This document shows, in pieces, positions 28,501 to 46,276 of a DNA stretch of 64,000 bases (positions are counted from its first letter, which is position 1; each line of letters begins with the position of its first letter). The DNA is from Balanoglossus misakiensis. Lineage: Eukaryota; Hemichordata. A program made the position numbers and the translations under genes. Location: NCBI GenBank assembly GCA_040954595.2, contig CM082582.2, positions 6,386,001-6,450,000 of the forward strand, written 5' to 3'. Below the pieces are notes generated by a model. That model saw only the letters and a list, made by a program, of their open reading frames with translations, was not told the DNA's origin and did not search any database.

Positions 28501-28571
28501 ACCAGTGGTATTCTGATGTGAGGGGGCCAGCATCAGACACCGAAGAAGATGAAAAAGAAACTGAAATATGA
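19520..28571 (+). CDS. SLC9A8: Sodium/hydrogen exchanger 8 (NHE8), complete 15-exon gene
   Basis: Exons: 19520-19638, 20757-20908, 21389-21528, 21889-21972, 22428-22529, 24279-24457, 25120-25258, 25439-25544, 25932-26048, 26342-26424, 26672-26783, 27114-27259, 27595-27651, 28003-28146, 28461-28571. They join in frame to 596 residues (human SLC9A8 is about 580). NHE8 is an electroneutral Na+(K+)/H+ antiporter of Golgi, endosomes and apical membranes. The N-terminus is signal-peptide-like ([15 protein letters not shown]). Family hallmarks follow in order: [18 protein letters not shown], the inhibitor-region [23 protein letters not shown], the transport motif [51 protein letters not shown] and [11 protein letters not shown]. 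The cytosolic tail has [34 protein letters not shown] and an acidic end. Intron 7 is AT-AC (U12-type); the others are GT-AG. The start was chosen because it opens the signal peptide and its exon ends at a GTAAGT donor in the right phase. Confidence 0.97.
20046..20103. repeat. Perfect inverted repeat (20-bp arms, 18-bp loop)
   Basis: AGCTCGAGGTTTTGTTTGTG at 20046-20065 is the exact reverse complement of 20084-20103. It lies in NHE8 intron 1 and would form a stable hairpin in DNA or pre-mRNA. The loop itself continues the CAAACAAAA theme of the right arm. Confidence 0.95.
20217..20242. repeat. (TTTA)n microsatellite
   Basis: Short run of ATTT/TTTA repeats in NHE8 intron 1. Confidence 0.85.
25259..25438 (+). 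other. U12-type AT-AC intron in NHE8
   Basis: The intron begins ATATCCTTTC, an exact match to the minor-spliceosome 5' site. It has TCCTTAAC at 25422-25429, the U12 branch-site consensus, about 10 nt before a terminal CAC. No GT-AG solution joins the flanking exons without adding residues, whereas this one gives [12 protein letters not shown], matching the NHE8 family spacing exactly. Confidence 0.9.
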
Positions 28572-28940
28572 AAATATTATATTTAAATACGGGAAATGTA
28601 AAAATGATATTTTCTTTGTTGGCATAGGGTTGGGGGAGGGGTTGGGTTGGGATGAGAAAGTAATGATGGTGTTAGTGATTGAATTTGGTAAAATGAAAAA
28701 TTCATGTAAATTTATGATGATAGTAATTTTCTTACCTGAGTAGGTGTCAAATCTTAATACATGCATCTCTTATCCATTTTAGTTTCTATTTACACACCTC
28801 AAATTATCGATACTTCATAGTATAATTGGTGAGTTTTGGACTTTATATTATTATGCCATCATGACATTTGAAGATACTTGGATGTCTGTACTTGCTGAAG
28901 GAGTGTCACTTAATCTCTTGACGTCTCCAACTCTGTATCA

Positions 28941-28946
28941 AATAAA
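28941..28946 (+). terminator. Candidate poly(A) signal of NHE8
   Basis: AATAAA about 370 bp after the stop codon, in an A/T-rich 3' region. It is the first canonical hexamer downstream. Confidence 0.5.
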
Positions 28947-29282
28947 TTATGACCTCAAAAATGTGTAATAGATCAGATTTATCCAATCTGATAATATTAG
29001 ACCTTACCGTGTATCATGGTGTAGCTAGCTTATCTCTAAGACTTGGAGTGGGAGTGGGGATGGTGACTATCGTCGTCTGTGGGGGAAAATAGCCACTTTT
29101 TACTGGCTACTGAGTCTCACCTAAACACATGTTTAGCTAAAGGTAGATATGGTTTTTGGCTATCATCTCTTTGTGTTTGTGCTTTTCAAAAAAAAAAACA
29201 ATTTACACTTCATTTTCATATATTTACTAAAGGTGCTAATGGTCATATTATACAGCCCCATTTGGTGCCCTGCTTTTACCCA

Positions 29283-29376
29283 TTAACCCTTCCACCCCCA
29301 GTTCCCTCTTTAGAAGTCCAATTTTACCATAGAAAACAGTGCATTTGGGCCAAACCACAGTGGTGAAAGGGTTAAA
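29283..29376 (+). repeat. Short dispersed element, copy C
   Basis: Best-preserved ends of the three copies: it starts TTAACCCTTCCACC and ends GGTGAAAGGGTTAA, near-inverted termini. The core shares 'agttccctctttagaagtcc', 'ccatagaaaacagtg' and 'gccaaaccacagtggtgaaa' with copies A and B. Confidence 0.7.
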
Positions 29377-31552
29377 GAGACATTGTAATGGATCCATCTG
29401 GTAGTACTTTATGATACACTGAAGCAGATCAAAATATTCAATTCCAAGTTTCGACAAGAAAACCCTAACTATGGATAGTATACATGGGTTGATGTTTTGA
29501 ACTTGGGCTGCGCACACCCCTGGCAAAATAATGGGAGGACCCCTTCCCCTGATGTATTACCGGTACTTTTGTATTCTAACAACAGTTTAATTTTATTACA
29601 GTTATAGCAATTATTATTTGACACAAGGCACAATATTTACTGCTATTTATTTCATACTGTCCTACTTGCAAAAAAATTCAGGTATACAAGTTCTGGAAGA
29701 TATTCACCCCCTAGATGGTTACCCTAACCCTGTAACGAACACTAGCTCTGACTGGTAGATTAGAAATATCTGGGTGGTAAATATCTAGGGGGTAACTTCC
29801 CCAGTATAATTTGCTAGATATACAGACTCGGAGGGTGGCAATTTTCATTATCCTATTCTTGACTGAAAATTTAGTTTTCCCCTGAAAACATGATTGTGGG
29901 TCACACTCACATCCACAATTCATCTTTCTGTGAAAGAGATGTACATTGACAAACAACTCAAAGACCGTCTCCAGCCGAGTGTTGGTTGGTTGTATCAAAG
30001 AAAACTATACGGAAGTCCCTTCAGATCTCTTACCTAAGTTAGGATTTTGGTTGATTTTCTAACTCTGAGAGTTTAGACAATTTGTAAATAATCATGTAAA
30101 TTATTGACGCTGTACATTTGAAAATTATTTTGGTGTAAACTGCTTTGGGTGCTTGTAAAGTCTCTTGAAATCCGACGCTGGCCCTGTACTCTAGAATTCG
30201 TTCACTTTTTTTTACTGTGTTGTCAGTGACTGGGAGCTCGTCTCGTATAGATATGTTGTCCATCAGCTGTCAACCACTGACTTATCAGAAACTACCGCTT
30301 GTACATCTGGCAGAATCTGCAGTATTGTATTTTGGAGAAGTATTTGCTGTTTTTGTCAAAAATCCCAGTCCCTATGGGTCACCTTCGTCAGATTTGTTCA
30401 AAATGTGGTGAAATCTGCAATTCTATATTCATGGGCACTTTTGAGCCGATTTAGGCTGGAAAAAATAGTTCAAAAATCTTTTCTCTCAGAATGCACATGT
30501 CCTAGTTTATGGAAACGTAATAGTTGGTCCATAAGGACCTACTATTAAAAGGTGTGCGTAGTCAGATTTGAAATCATGTCGAAATAGTCAATGTTGTATG
30601 GAAAGGGAGGGTATTATTTCCTGTGTTTGGTCAAAAATCAAAGAAGTCCATTGTTCTTCTTTCTGAGAAATTGATGTACAAGACTCATGACACGCCCCAA
30701 ATTGTAATGAAGTTCGTAAGTTTTAATGATTTATGGTAATTTTGGTTATTTCTGTCAAAGTAACAACAATTTTTCTGAACACCGTGGAATTTCATTTCCG
30801 AGTCCCTTGGGACCCGCTTATCTTCGTTCAAATCAAAATTATGTATTTCGAGATATTTTGTCTTTTTATAATAAATGGCCTTAAATACGAAGCTTGGTTC
30901 ATAGCGCCCTCACAGGACTGATGATGTAACAACAGTGCAATAGCCAGCATACAATGAGGTGTTCACATGGCAACCATGGTCCAAAGGACTATGGAAGAAA
31001 TACAAACCACTACAGCTAGAGAATGACAGGTTATGTGCATTTTGATGTCCGATGACGTCAATTAACAGTGATATAATAATTTCAAAACTTTATTGGCATA
31101 AAAAACACACTTCTACGGGTGTGGTACCCGTAGAGCAAATACGGATATTTCAGCCATGATTTGGCAGCACAGTTCATTTGAAGGTCAGACGAATGGTACA
31201 TGTTTATCGTTGCGCACGCAGGCCATGCCACTGCATTGATACAGTATCTGGGCATGCCTATTTACTACAGGGTAAACAACCCTTCGTGCAATTAGCAGCA
31301 ATTAATTATGCACGTGAAAACACCTGTGCTTTGTCAGAGCAATCAACTGCTTAAGAGTATATGTTAATGAAGTTCCATTATCCTGCGATAAAACCACACA
31401 CAGTTTCTTTCACTTTGAAGTTGGGTCACAGTTCAACCAGGGGTTAAGAACTGAGCTAATTTTAGACTTGGGTTTTTTTCTTTATATGGAATCGTACGAA
31501 AACGTCATACATCTACACCACAAAAACACATTAGCGATTCACGTAACATTCA

Positions 31553-38151
<6,599 letters not shown>

Positions 38152-39180
38152 AAATAAACAGACCGGAGTTTCTTCATATTGTCACATGTAATATATATAT
38201 CGATGTGACTGTTTGGACAATCGGTTATTATTTTTGTAAAGAAAATGTGAAGAACCCCGCAAGACCTACAAGAAACTCTGAAAAAGATTGAAACTTATAA
38301 TATTTTAATGTGCAGAATATCGTACTTCAACACATAAAAATTAGATTTTAGTCACTCTGGGTCACAATAATGAACAATAAAACAAACAGAACTCTTAAAA
38401 TCGTCACAATTGTTTTTTTTACGTTGGATAACTGATGAAAATCTACTCCCAACTATAGTAATTGAACGTGTGATTTAAGTGTGTTATTATGCAAGACAGG
38501 ACCCAGACCTAGCTTGAGCCTGGGTAACATAGACTAAGTGTACATGGAAACCGGCTAGTGCAACACATTTCTGTGACTTGTTGCTCTATTCTGATTGCAA
38601 ATGCCTCTTTTCAATAAATATGCAAGGAAATTTAGCGCACATTTTCAGATATGACTTCGGCCATAGTTTTCTTTTTTCATCGCGATTTTACGTTTTCCTA
38701 ATGTCTTTCAGGTGTTTTCGTTAACTTTCGTTCTGTATCGTACACTAAGTAGGCCTATACATATTCATGAGATAAGGTGATAAAGGTATGCACCTACATG
38801 CACTGGGTCAAAGGTTTCCAATTGTGCACTTTTCTGACCAGTCGACACAAGTAATTTAGGTAATTTAACAAAACGTTTCTAGGTTGAAAATCATACAATA
38901 TACAAGTAGTTTCAATGAAAATATTCAGTACAAGAATCACACATATTGTACAACGAGATCTGGTACAAAACTGTACATGACCTTAGGTCAAGCGGTTCTA
39001 AGAATTCGTACTACAGTATAATAGTAAACAAGGCATCGACGTGGGTGTGTCATATCAGAACAAAAATCTCATTCCATTTATTTTTGGAGACACACCTGCA
39101 ACTCAATCGGGAACTCGATGTGGAAATGATTTTAACTGTATTATAGTGTATAACTGTTTCTTAGCGCGGACTTGTTCAAA
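38152..39180. other. Short intergenic spacer between paralogs
   Basis: About 1 kb with no coding signal. It includes the candidate poly(A) site of the upstream gene and presumably the promoter of the next paralog. No TATA-like element at the expected distance was recognised. Confidence 0.5.
38376..38381 (+). terminator. Candidate poly(A) signal of the first death-domain gene
   Basis: AATAAA about 225 bp after the stop codon. Confidence 0.45.
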
Positions 39181-42100
39181 ATGGCGGAGGCGGCTCCTTC
39201 GTTTGAACTGTCAGATATGTTTAACTGGGGTGAGTAAAATGGCTGACATATTGTGTATCATGGTCCATTGTCCTAATATTGTGTATAGGGTCTCTAGGTA
39301 GGTTCATGCATCCCGCAAAGTAGCACATGCATGGAACGACATTTTTAATTATTGTAGGCTTTGTGTAGGCCCTACTTCATAATGTCCCTTGTTGGTAGTC
39401 GAAATATTAAATTGCGCCATAGCAGTCATAAACAGCAATGTTACTACCATTTATCCAGTCTCAATCTTATCAAACTGTTTAAGCATAGTGTGAGCGGACA
39501 TAAATTGGTCCAAATGTTTGGTGAAGGAAAAGTTAACATGCTTCTCATACGGTACTGGTGTCAAAGTATCTCGAAAGAGCATATTTGTTCAGGTTTCTGT
39601 TAATTTCACAATCTGCCCACGCTGACAGATATAAGGAAACTGCCCCTGGGTGATGATATTGTGAGACTCTTGGGAAACTACCTCGACAGCGACGACCCAG
39701 CGACAGGCTGGAGAGTGTTTGCCCTTTACCTCGGCATCGGTAAATACAACCAGGGGCGTCTTGCAGCTGTGAGCCAGGCAGAAAAGTCAAGTCCAACAGA
39801 AAACGTATTGATCACGTACAGGACTATGGCTCCGTATCCGACGTGGGGAACCATATACAACGCACTGGAATGCATGAACCACGCTGATGCAATGGAGGCC
39901 TTCAGAAAGCACGCCGAGGAGCAACCGTATTACACCTCCACGCATTCCGACGACAGTCAGCACAAACAACCGAAGAATCTGCAGCGAAATTTGCGGGAAA
40001 AATCCTTAAAAGTCGAGTGCACAGAGGACCTGGCAAAAGTGCTGACACCAAAGCACCCACTTGGTTATGACTGGAAATTCCTTGGTAGCAAAATCATAGA
40101 TTGTTTGGATGACGACAAACTGCAACGACTGGAGCTGGGTAGACATGACCCAACATGTAAGCTGCTCCTGTTCTATCAGTGTGATTCCGACGCAACGTTG
40201 GGAAAGCTATACGAAACCCTTCTGAAAATGGAGCGACACGATGCCATACAAATCCTCTGGGATCATGGAGAGCTTAAGGAATCAGAAGCCGACGATGATG
40301 ATGATGACGAGGAAAGTTTACTGTAAGTTGTGGTTAACTTGTGTCGACTGTATCACATATTAGCCCTATTTAGCATCCGTGACCTCTCGTAATTCCATCT
40401 GTGTCTGCCTGTGTGTATGTCTGTCTATCTGTCTATACTCTCTCTCTCTCTCTCTCCAAACAATGTAACGAACATCACTTTTAAACGTTTCTATATGGCA
40501 GTTCAGTGATATTGAAGGACGGTGACGTGAAAGAGATTCTCCACGGAAGAGGTGAGCTTAAAAAGATGGCAAGAACATTCGACGAATTTATTATGTTTCT
40601 AGACTGTCTCGCCAACTTTATCGGTAAATAACACTTATCGTTTTCTTTTTTAACCTATAGTCATAGTGCACCGCACTGGACAAAATGCTGAATATTCATC
40701 AGTGTACCAACATATACAAATTACGTACATTATATTGTTTTCAAAATCCAACCCACAACCAAACCACTCCATTTGGTACAATGTGCGAATCAGTGAACGT
40801 TGCAGAACTGTAGCCAGAACCAATGCCATTCGATTTGGACTGATTAGCCTAAAATTTGATACTCCTGAATTTACTATTGCATCCATACATGATAGTACTG
40901 ATACTCTAGATAGGTGTAATGTCTTTAGTGGTTCTCAATGCGATGCATTGTGGCTGTTCAACTGCAGTAACACAGACGTAAGTACAAGGTTAAATTTGTC
41001 CTTAAACGTGTTAAACGTTTTGATTTATTGCATAGGAATGGATTTCGACCCTAGCGAGCTTGACGCCGACGCTGCTCCGACAACAATAAACATTACCGGT
41101 GGATTTGTGCAGATGGGACTTGTAAATCAATTTAAGGAAATACTCCTGAAGAGTTCAAAAAGCCTGACTGACCCAGCTGCCATTGAAGTCCAAAGAGGTA
41201 TTGAACACACTTCTACAGTCTGTAGCATTCTATAGCATTGCAACTGTAACCTTAGTCAAGTCATGTGTGCATGCTTGGTACAGTTTTGGTAGAGTATGCA
41301 AATATTGGGATGATTGTTTGCTGCTCTGATACAAACACTCTGACATAAAAGCTTCAAAAAAAATTTCCGATTAACTTATTGAAGTTCTGCTGTCTGTGGT
41401 TGTTTTCTCAAGGGAAAAGTAGACCCAAGCCACGGAGGGCTAGGAAAGTAGAAGAAACAGTCTCTCGGGAGAAAGACCTACATGATCTTGTCGAGATGGG
41501 ATTTCCCAAAGAAAATGTGTTGAGATTAATGCGTAGATATCCGAAGGTGAGAAGTTCATTGTTGCTCCAGTCTTCCTCTTTCCGTCGTGTCTTCTTTTCG
41601 CCTAACTCTTTGCCTTTATTGTGAATGTCACCAGAGTCCAAAGTAACTGTGTTTTGTTTCTCTTCGTGAGTGGCATATTTTATTTACGTCACACGATTTC
41701 AGGAATTCTGAGAAGCCCGTTGTTGCATAACTACCAAAGTATATTCCTCGTCAGGCAAAATGTTATTTGCAACATTCACTATCACATGACCAAAGAACGA
41801 TGTAAATCATTTCCATCGTAAATCAACATACATAAATCATCGTATAACATTGTTGGCAAACTCCCAAAAGCGCTTTTGAAAATATATAGAAAGCGGTGAG
41901 CTAATGAACTCTTTTGTAAGAGTATGAACAGCCCGGTCATAAAATCTCAGGGTTGCTATGTTTGTGAAAGTGTGACCCATTACTGATTAGCTTCATCTGT
42001 CGTTCAAACGAAACCCAGTGTGTTTACTGCATCATAGTTGCACTCTCCTGATATGTCATGCATCTCCCTTCCTCTCTTTCTATGTAGCTCAAAACAGACG

Positions 42101-45100
42101 AATTGCTGAATCATTTGCTTGCCCAGAAACCGTCGCCCGAGGAAGAATCTCAACAAAGTGCACTGCAGAATCCCACAAAGGTAGATGTGTCCGATTACTC
42201 ACGAGGTCAAGGCGATGGGTGCGACCTAGAAACACTGACCGGTGGCGAGACGACCCGGACTTCTGAAAAAAGCGACAGCCATGATCGGGGAGCGCTCGAA
42301 ATGACGAAACCGGGTATTGTCAGTGAAGAGCTGGCCAGACCTCGAGTTTCCGAAGTTCCAGCGAGGGATGTCGATGCGGTCAAAGAGAAAGCAAGCCATC
42401 ACATCACGGAGGATGGTGACCATGCGATGAAATCAGTGTTGAAACCCCAAACTGATGTGTTATTAGAGGATCAGAGAGATGGGGTGCCCATCAGTGGAAA
42501 GCATGAAGTGGATACAAAACTGGGGACAGCAGGCTCTCCTGGCGAATGTTGTGATCCTGGTTTATCCAACCCTCCAAATCCAACGCCAAGTTCTTCACGC
42601 GCATCCGTGGCAGACACAGAATCGCCTGAAGAGTTCACCTTTCCGAGAAGTGATTGCGATTTGCAAAGTGACAGTGCAGGTCCAGTCAAAGAGAAAAAAA
42701 AGTATACGTCCTGTGGCACGGATGCTGAAGGATGCCGAGAAAGCTCAGAAACAGAAGTCCGGGAAGCGGGACTAGACAAAATCACCAGTGCTGTGGGGGG
42801 CCTTCCAAGTGATGCTGAGGGGACCCTGCCAAGTGATGTTGAGGGGAACCTTCCAAGTGATCCTGACACTGGCGTATATTCGTTATCACGTGATCAAATT
42901 GCAGGAATCATGTCGGAAGGAAAAACCCTCATCTCAGACGAGGGTGCATTTGGACCAGTCTACAAAAGTAAGTCTTGAAACTGCATCCACTGCAGTGCTG
43001 TCGATGTGATGAACCTGATTTTTTTCGTAATAAGTTGCCACGGAGGAATGAATTGAACAAATGTGATGAAAAAACGTCATTTTGTCTGTCTGCAGGTACA
43101 TTTCCGTACAGTGGTCCCTACAAGGATCAGGAGGTAGCCATAAAAGTATTGGACAAATCCGGAGACCATGGTGACATGGAATACAATAGGGTAAGACCTG
43201 TATACGTGACTAAAATCCATACATGTTTGTTTTTATGGTTATTTTGTTGGCCTACAATTTGTAAATACTGTTGGAAGGCTTCTCGGGAGACGAATATGTA
43301 CCCAATGTTTCTTTAAGGTACTGAGCGATTCGGAGAACGATTGTTATGACAGGTGATAGGCCTAGTCGTCCAAACCTGCCAATTCTTTGTCCTATGGTAA
43401 AGTGTATGAGTAGTCTCTATGAAATGAAAAGAGTAAACATAGTGTTCGCTGGCATGTTTTCATAAAATTCGCTACTTTATTTGTTCTCCATAGAGTAACA
43501 CAGAAATTGGCGGCTATTTTGAATACTAATTTGAGACAATTTTGCTCTCATTCAAAGTTTTGAACCGTGACCCCTCTCGTTTTTATTGTCAAGTATAATA
43601 ATGTATGGTTTTATCGATCTTTTTTTATTTATTTATTTCCATTCATTTAATCTTACATGTATCATGTAGATATATCGTGTTTTGATAAAAAATAATAATA
43701 TATAAAAAGACATTCACCAGGTTACAGTTGTTAAACAAAATATTTACATCTCAGGGTTTTATCGATCATGGTTTAAGACTTTGGTAAAAGCTTGACCTAT
43801 GGCAAAATGTCACGAACGGACTGCCAATTTTTAATGTACAGAAGCGAAAATAGATACATGATTTAGCTAATAAAATAAATGATTGCAGTAGTTGCCTTTA
43901 TCATCATCCTCTCTTATTTTCTCAATATCCTGGAATTACAGGAAAAGACTGTCGCTGCAGTAAAGCATCCAAACATCCTTCCTGTCTTTGCTGTATGTGA
44001 AGAAGATGGGTAAGTGACCGGATTAGTTCAAAGTTAACCCATGTAAACAGTTTCTCCATAAAGTCCTGCAGAACATTGTACTGAGGTTGTCGTTCATTCT
44101 CTCATAGCGTTTGATTGTTCAACGTTCTCTTTAAAATAATAATGAATCTGCATAAAACCTACTGGGAGGTTCAAAATGAATATGAGTGTGAGAAGGCATT
44201 AGAGAAACAAGTACATGTACATCCCTTCGAAGACTAGCTGTACAGCAATGAAACCGTGAGTTATTTTCTGTTGGACAGATGCATCGTTTATCCATACATG
44301 GCCAACAGAGATCTAGCGTATCAACTGAAAGCAAGAAATCCTCTATTTACATGGCGGAAAAGGCTTGTCACAGCAGTTGGAACTGGACGCGCGATATCAT
44401 GTCTACATACACCCACGGAGTTGAGGTGATTTTTTATAAAATTCTTAATGTTGCAAACCCATTCAATTTAAAACTCAGTGCCCTGCTGTATGCCAATTTC
44501 AAAGTCTCCATAGAACAAATCTGTGTCCAAATTGTTCAACTTACTCGTCGTCAACAAGCAATGTTTAATCCTATGGTCTATATTTTTAGACGCTCAAGGA
44601 TTTTTCACCGTGATATCAAGTCAGCGAACATTCTCCTCGACGAGACTTGGTGGCCATATTTGGGGGACACTGGATTGACGAGAGAAATACCGAAAGAGAA
44701 GTTCTACAAGTCCAGAACAGGTACATGAACTCAGTCCTCCGTATACAGAATGAGTATTTCATGGGTTTTATTGTGTCCAATACTTGTTTTTAAAACTAGA
44801 AATTTGTCTTAAATTTTAAATCGTATTACGTGTTATTACACTCTGTTTTAAATTAATAACAACTGTTAATTGCACGACCCAATACTTTTTTCTTGTAGGT
44901 GCCTATGCCCACGTATGTGGTACATTGGGATATAGCGATCCAGCACTTGCTAGTAAGCCACCGGGATACTATGACGCAGCTGGCGACGTATTCAGCTATG
45001 GCAAAGGTGAGGGCAAATTCGACCTAACAGGCAAAGAAATATTCCATTTCAAATGTACATAGACCTGACATATGATTAGATTTTAACATGTTTCCCACAA

Positions 45101-46276
45101 TCCTGCAAGTAATACAATAACAAACGCCGGGAAAAGATACATACTGATGTTTATTGTTTTATTTAAAGTCTTATTAGAATTGTTTACCGGTGTGCTCGCA
45201 AGTTCAACTGCAGATGATGACTTCATCCATAATCAGTGGGAAGAAGATGGCTTCTTTGAAGACCCGGATGAACTTGCACAGTTGGCTGAACACACGGTGA
45301 GTGTTCATGAAGCCAGTTGTCTGTTTGTGGTATCAAAACAGATCACTCACAAATCATGCTTCTGATACACATTTAGTATTCACAGTAATCCATGTTTGCA
45401 ATTCCTTTTTAAGGTTTGGCCAGATAAAGTGAAACACGAATTTGCTCAGATTATAGTCTCTTGTTTGACGACCAAACGAAAGAAAAGAGTACATGTGGAC
45501 ATAGCATGTGGAAAATTGGAGGTAATGTACCATGATCTTCAGCAATATTCATTGTATACAACAAAACTGCGCATATCTACTCGACACTCATGTTTCTTTA
45601 GCTTTGAAATCAACTTTCGTCGACTTTAAAGAAACGGATGATATTGCAATGACTACACTAGATCAATAAATATACTTCTGAAATGTATTTTCTGATTAAA
45701 AAAACAATCATGTTGCAGGATCTATCAAAATCCCACAGAGTGTTACTTTTCAACACTGCAGATTGCAGGAAGTGTCGCATGTGTTTAACCAACATTGTCT
45801 GTAAGTAGCACAACGACCCACTCCATGAATTGCAGTCATACTTTTAGTAGAGTCAAACGCATTTTGTACTTGTATTGTTTAAACTTGAAGGCCCATGCTA
45901 CTGGTAAACTAGTTTACATCTTCTTCACCTTAAAATCACTTCTGATTGTCTTAGATGCTCTAAGTCTTTGAGTACCTCCTCTCTTCATTCGGGTGAATAT
46001 GCTAGAAGCATTGTAAATAGTTTCCAAATGAAGAGACAGTATCTTTCATATAACATCAATATATCCCACTGGCATGACGGGATATCATCCCTTGCTTGTC
46101 TACAGGCTAATATCACCCTTGGGATGATTTCAATATTGTCTGCTCACTTCTTTTCAGCCGACGTTCCTCTTGAGTGTGGATGCACAGTTGCGTGTACGAA
46201 GTGTATTCAAAACTACAAGAGAAACCGACTGGCATGTCCACAGCACGGAAACACTCGACCAAGCGGTAGCCAATAA
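39181..46276 (+). CDS. Death-domain x2 / RHIM / UBA / IRAK-like kinase / RING-like protein (paralog 2)
   Basis: Exons: 39181-39229, 39629-40322, 40502-40623, 41036-41197, 41413-41546, 42088-42967, 43096-43190, 43942-44009, 44279-44425, 44599-44720, 44899-45006, 45169-45296, 45414-45521, 45719-45800, 46158-46276; they join to 1005 residues. Exon 2 gives two death domains (TGWRVFALYLGIG; YDWKFLGSKI with ATLGKLYETLLKM). Exon 4 has a RHIM (NITGGFVQMGLVNQF, residues ~306-321). Exons 5-6 give a UBA/CUE-like fold (LVEMGFPKENVLRLMRRYPK). A ~250-residue acidic linker with LPSD repeats follows. The kinase starts at GAFGPVYK and has VAIK (Lys697), a Tyr gatekeeper as in IRAKs (CIVYPYM), HRDIKSAN (Asp789) and a DTG (Asp807) in place of DFG. 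GTLGYSDPA replaces the usual APE region. The C-terminus is a RING-like zinc finger (CRKCRMCL, CGCTVACTKC, CPQHG; residues 955-996). It likely joins death-fold/RHIM assembly to phosphorylation and ubiquitination; the function is inferred. The ATG is in a TTCAAAATGGC context shared with paralog 3. Confidence 0.9.
40661..41035 (+). other. In-frame 125-codon candidate exon extension of paralog 2
   Basis: A good acceptor (TTTTCTTTTTTAACCTATAG, ending 40660) precedes 375 nt with no stop. This reads in frame from exon 3 (phase 1) straight into the RHIM exon at 41036. Use of this 3' site would insert 125 residues before the RHIM. No domain was recognised in the extra sequence. The shorter form matches paralogs 3 and 4 better. 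Confidence 0.35.
41086..41133 (+). other. RHIM motif of paralog 2
   Basis: INITGGFVQMGLVNQF matches the RHIM consensus (I/V)-Q-(I/V/L/M)-G-x-x-N, as in RIPK1, RIPK3, TRIF and ZBP1, where it forms hetero-amyloid fibrils. The upstream N-I-T-G-G is shared with paralog 4. Confidence 0.8.

Larger units (their letters stand above)
28572..31552. other. Intergenic region, NHE8 to first death-domain gene
   Basis: It contains the NHE8 3' untranslated region, dispersed element copy C at 29283-29376 and a small hairpin (CTACGGGT / ACCCGTAG at 31113-31133). Open frames are short and without family resemblance. The promoter of the next gene should lie at the right end; no clear core element was recognised. 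Confidence 0.5.

Noticed and set aside
42471-42869. 132-codon minus-strand frame opposite the paralog 2 linker exon
   Set aside because: Antisense shadow of a GC-richer coding exon. The same holds for 52339-52761 opposite paralog 3 and 61731-62195 opposite paralog 4.
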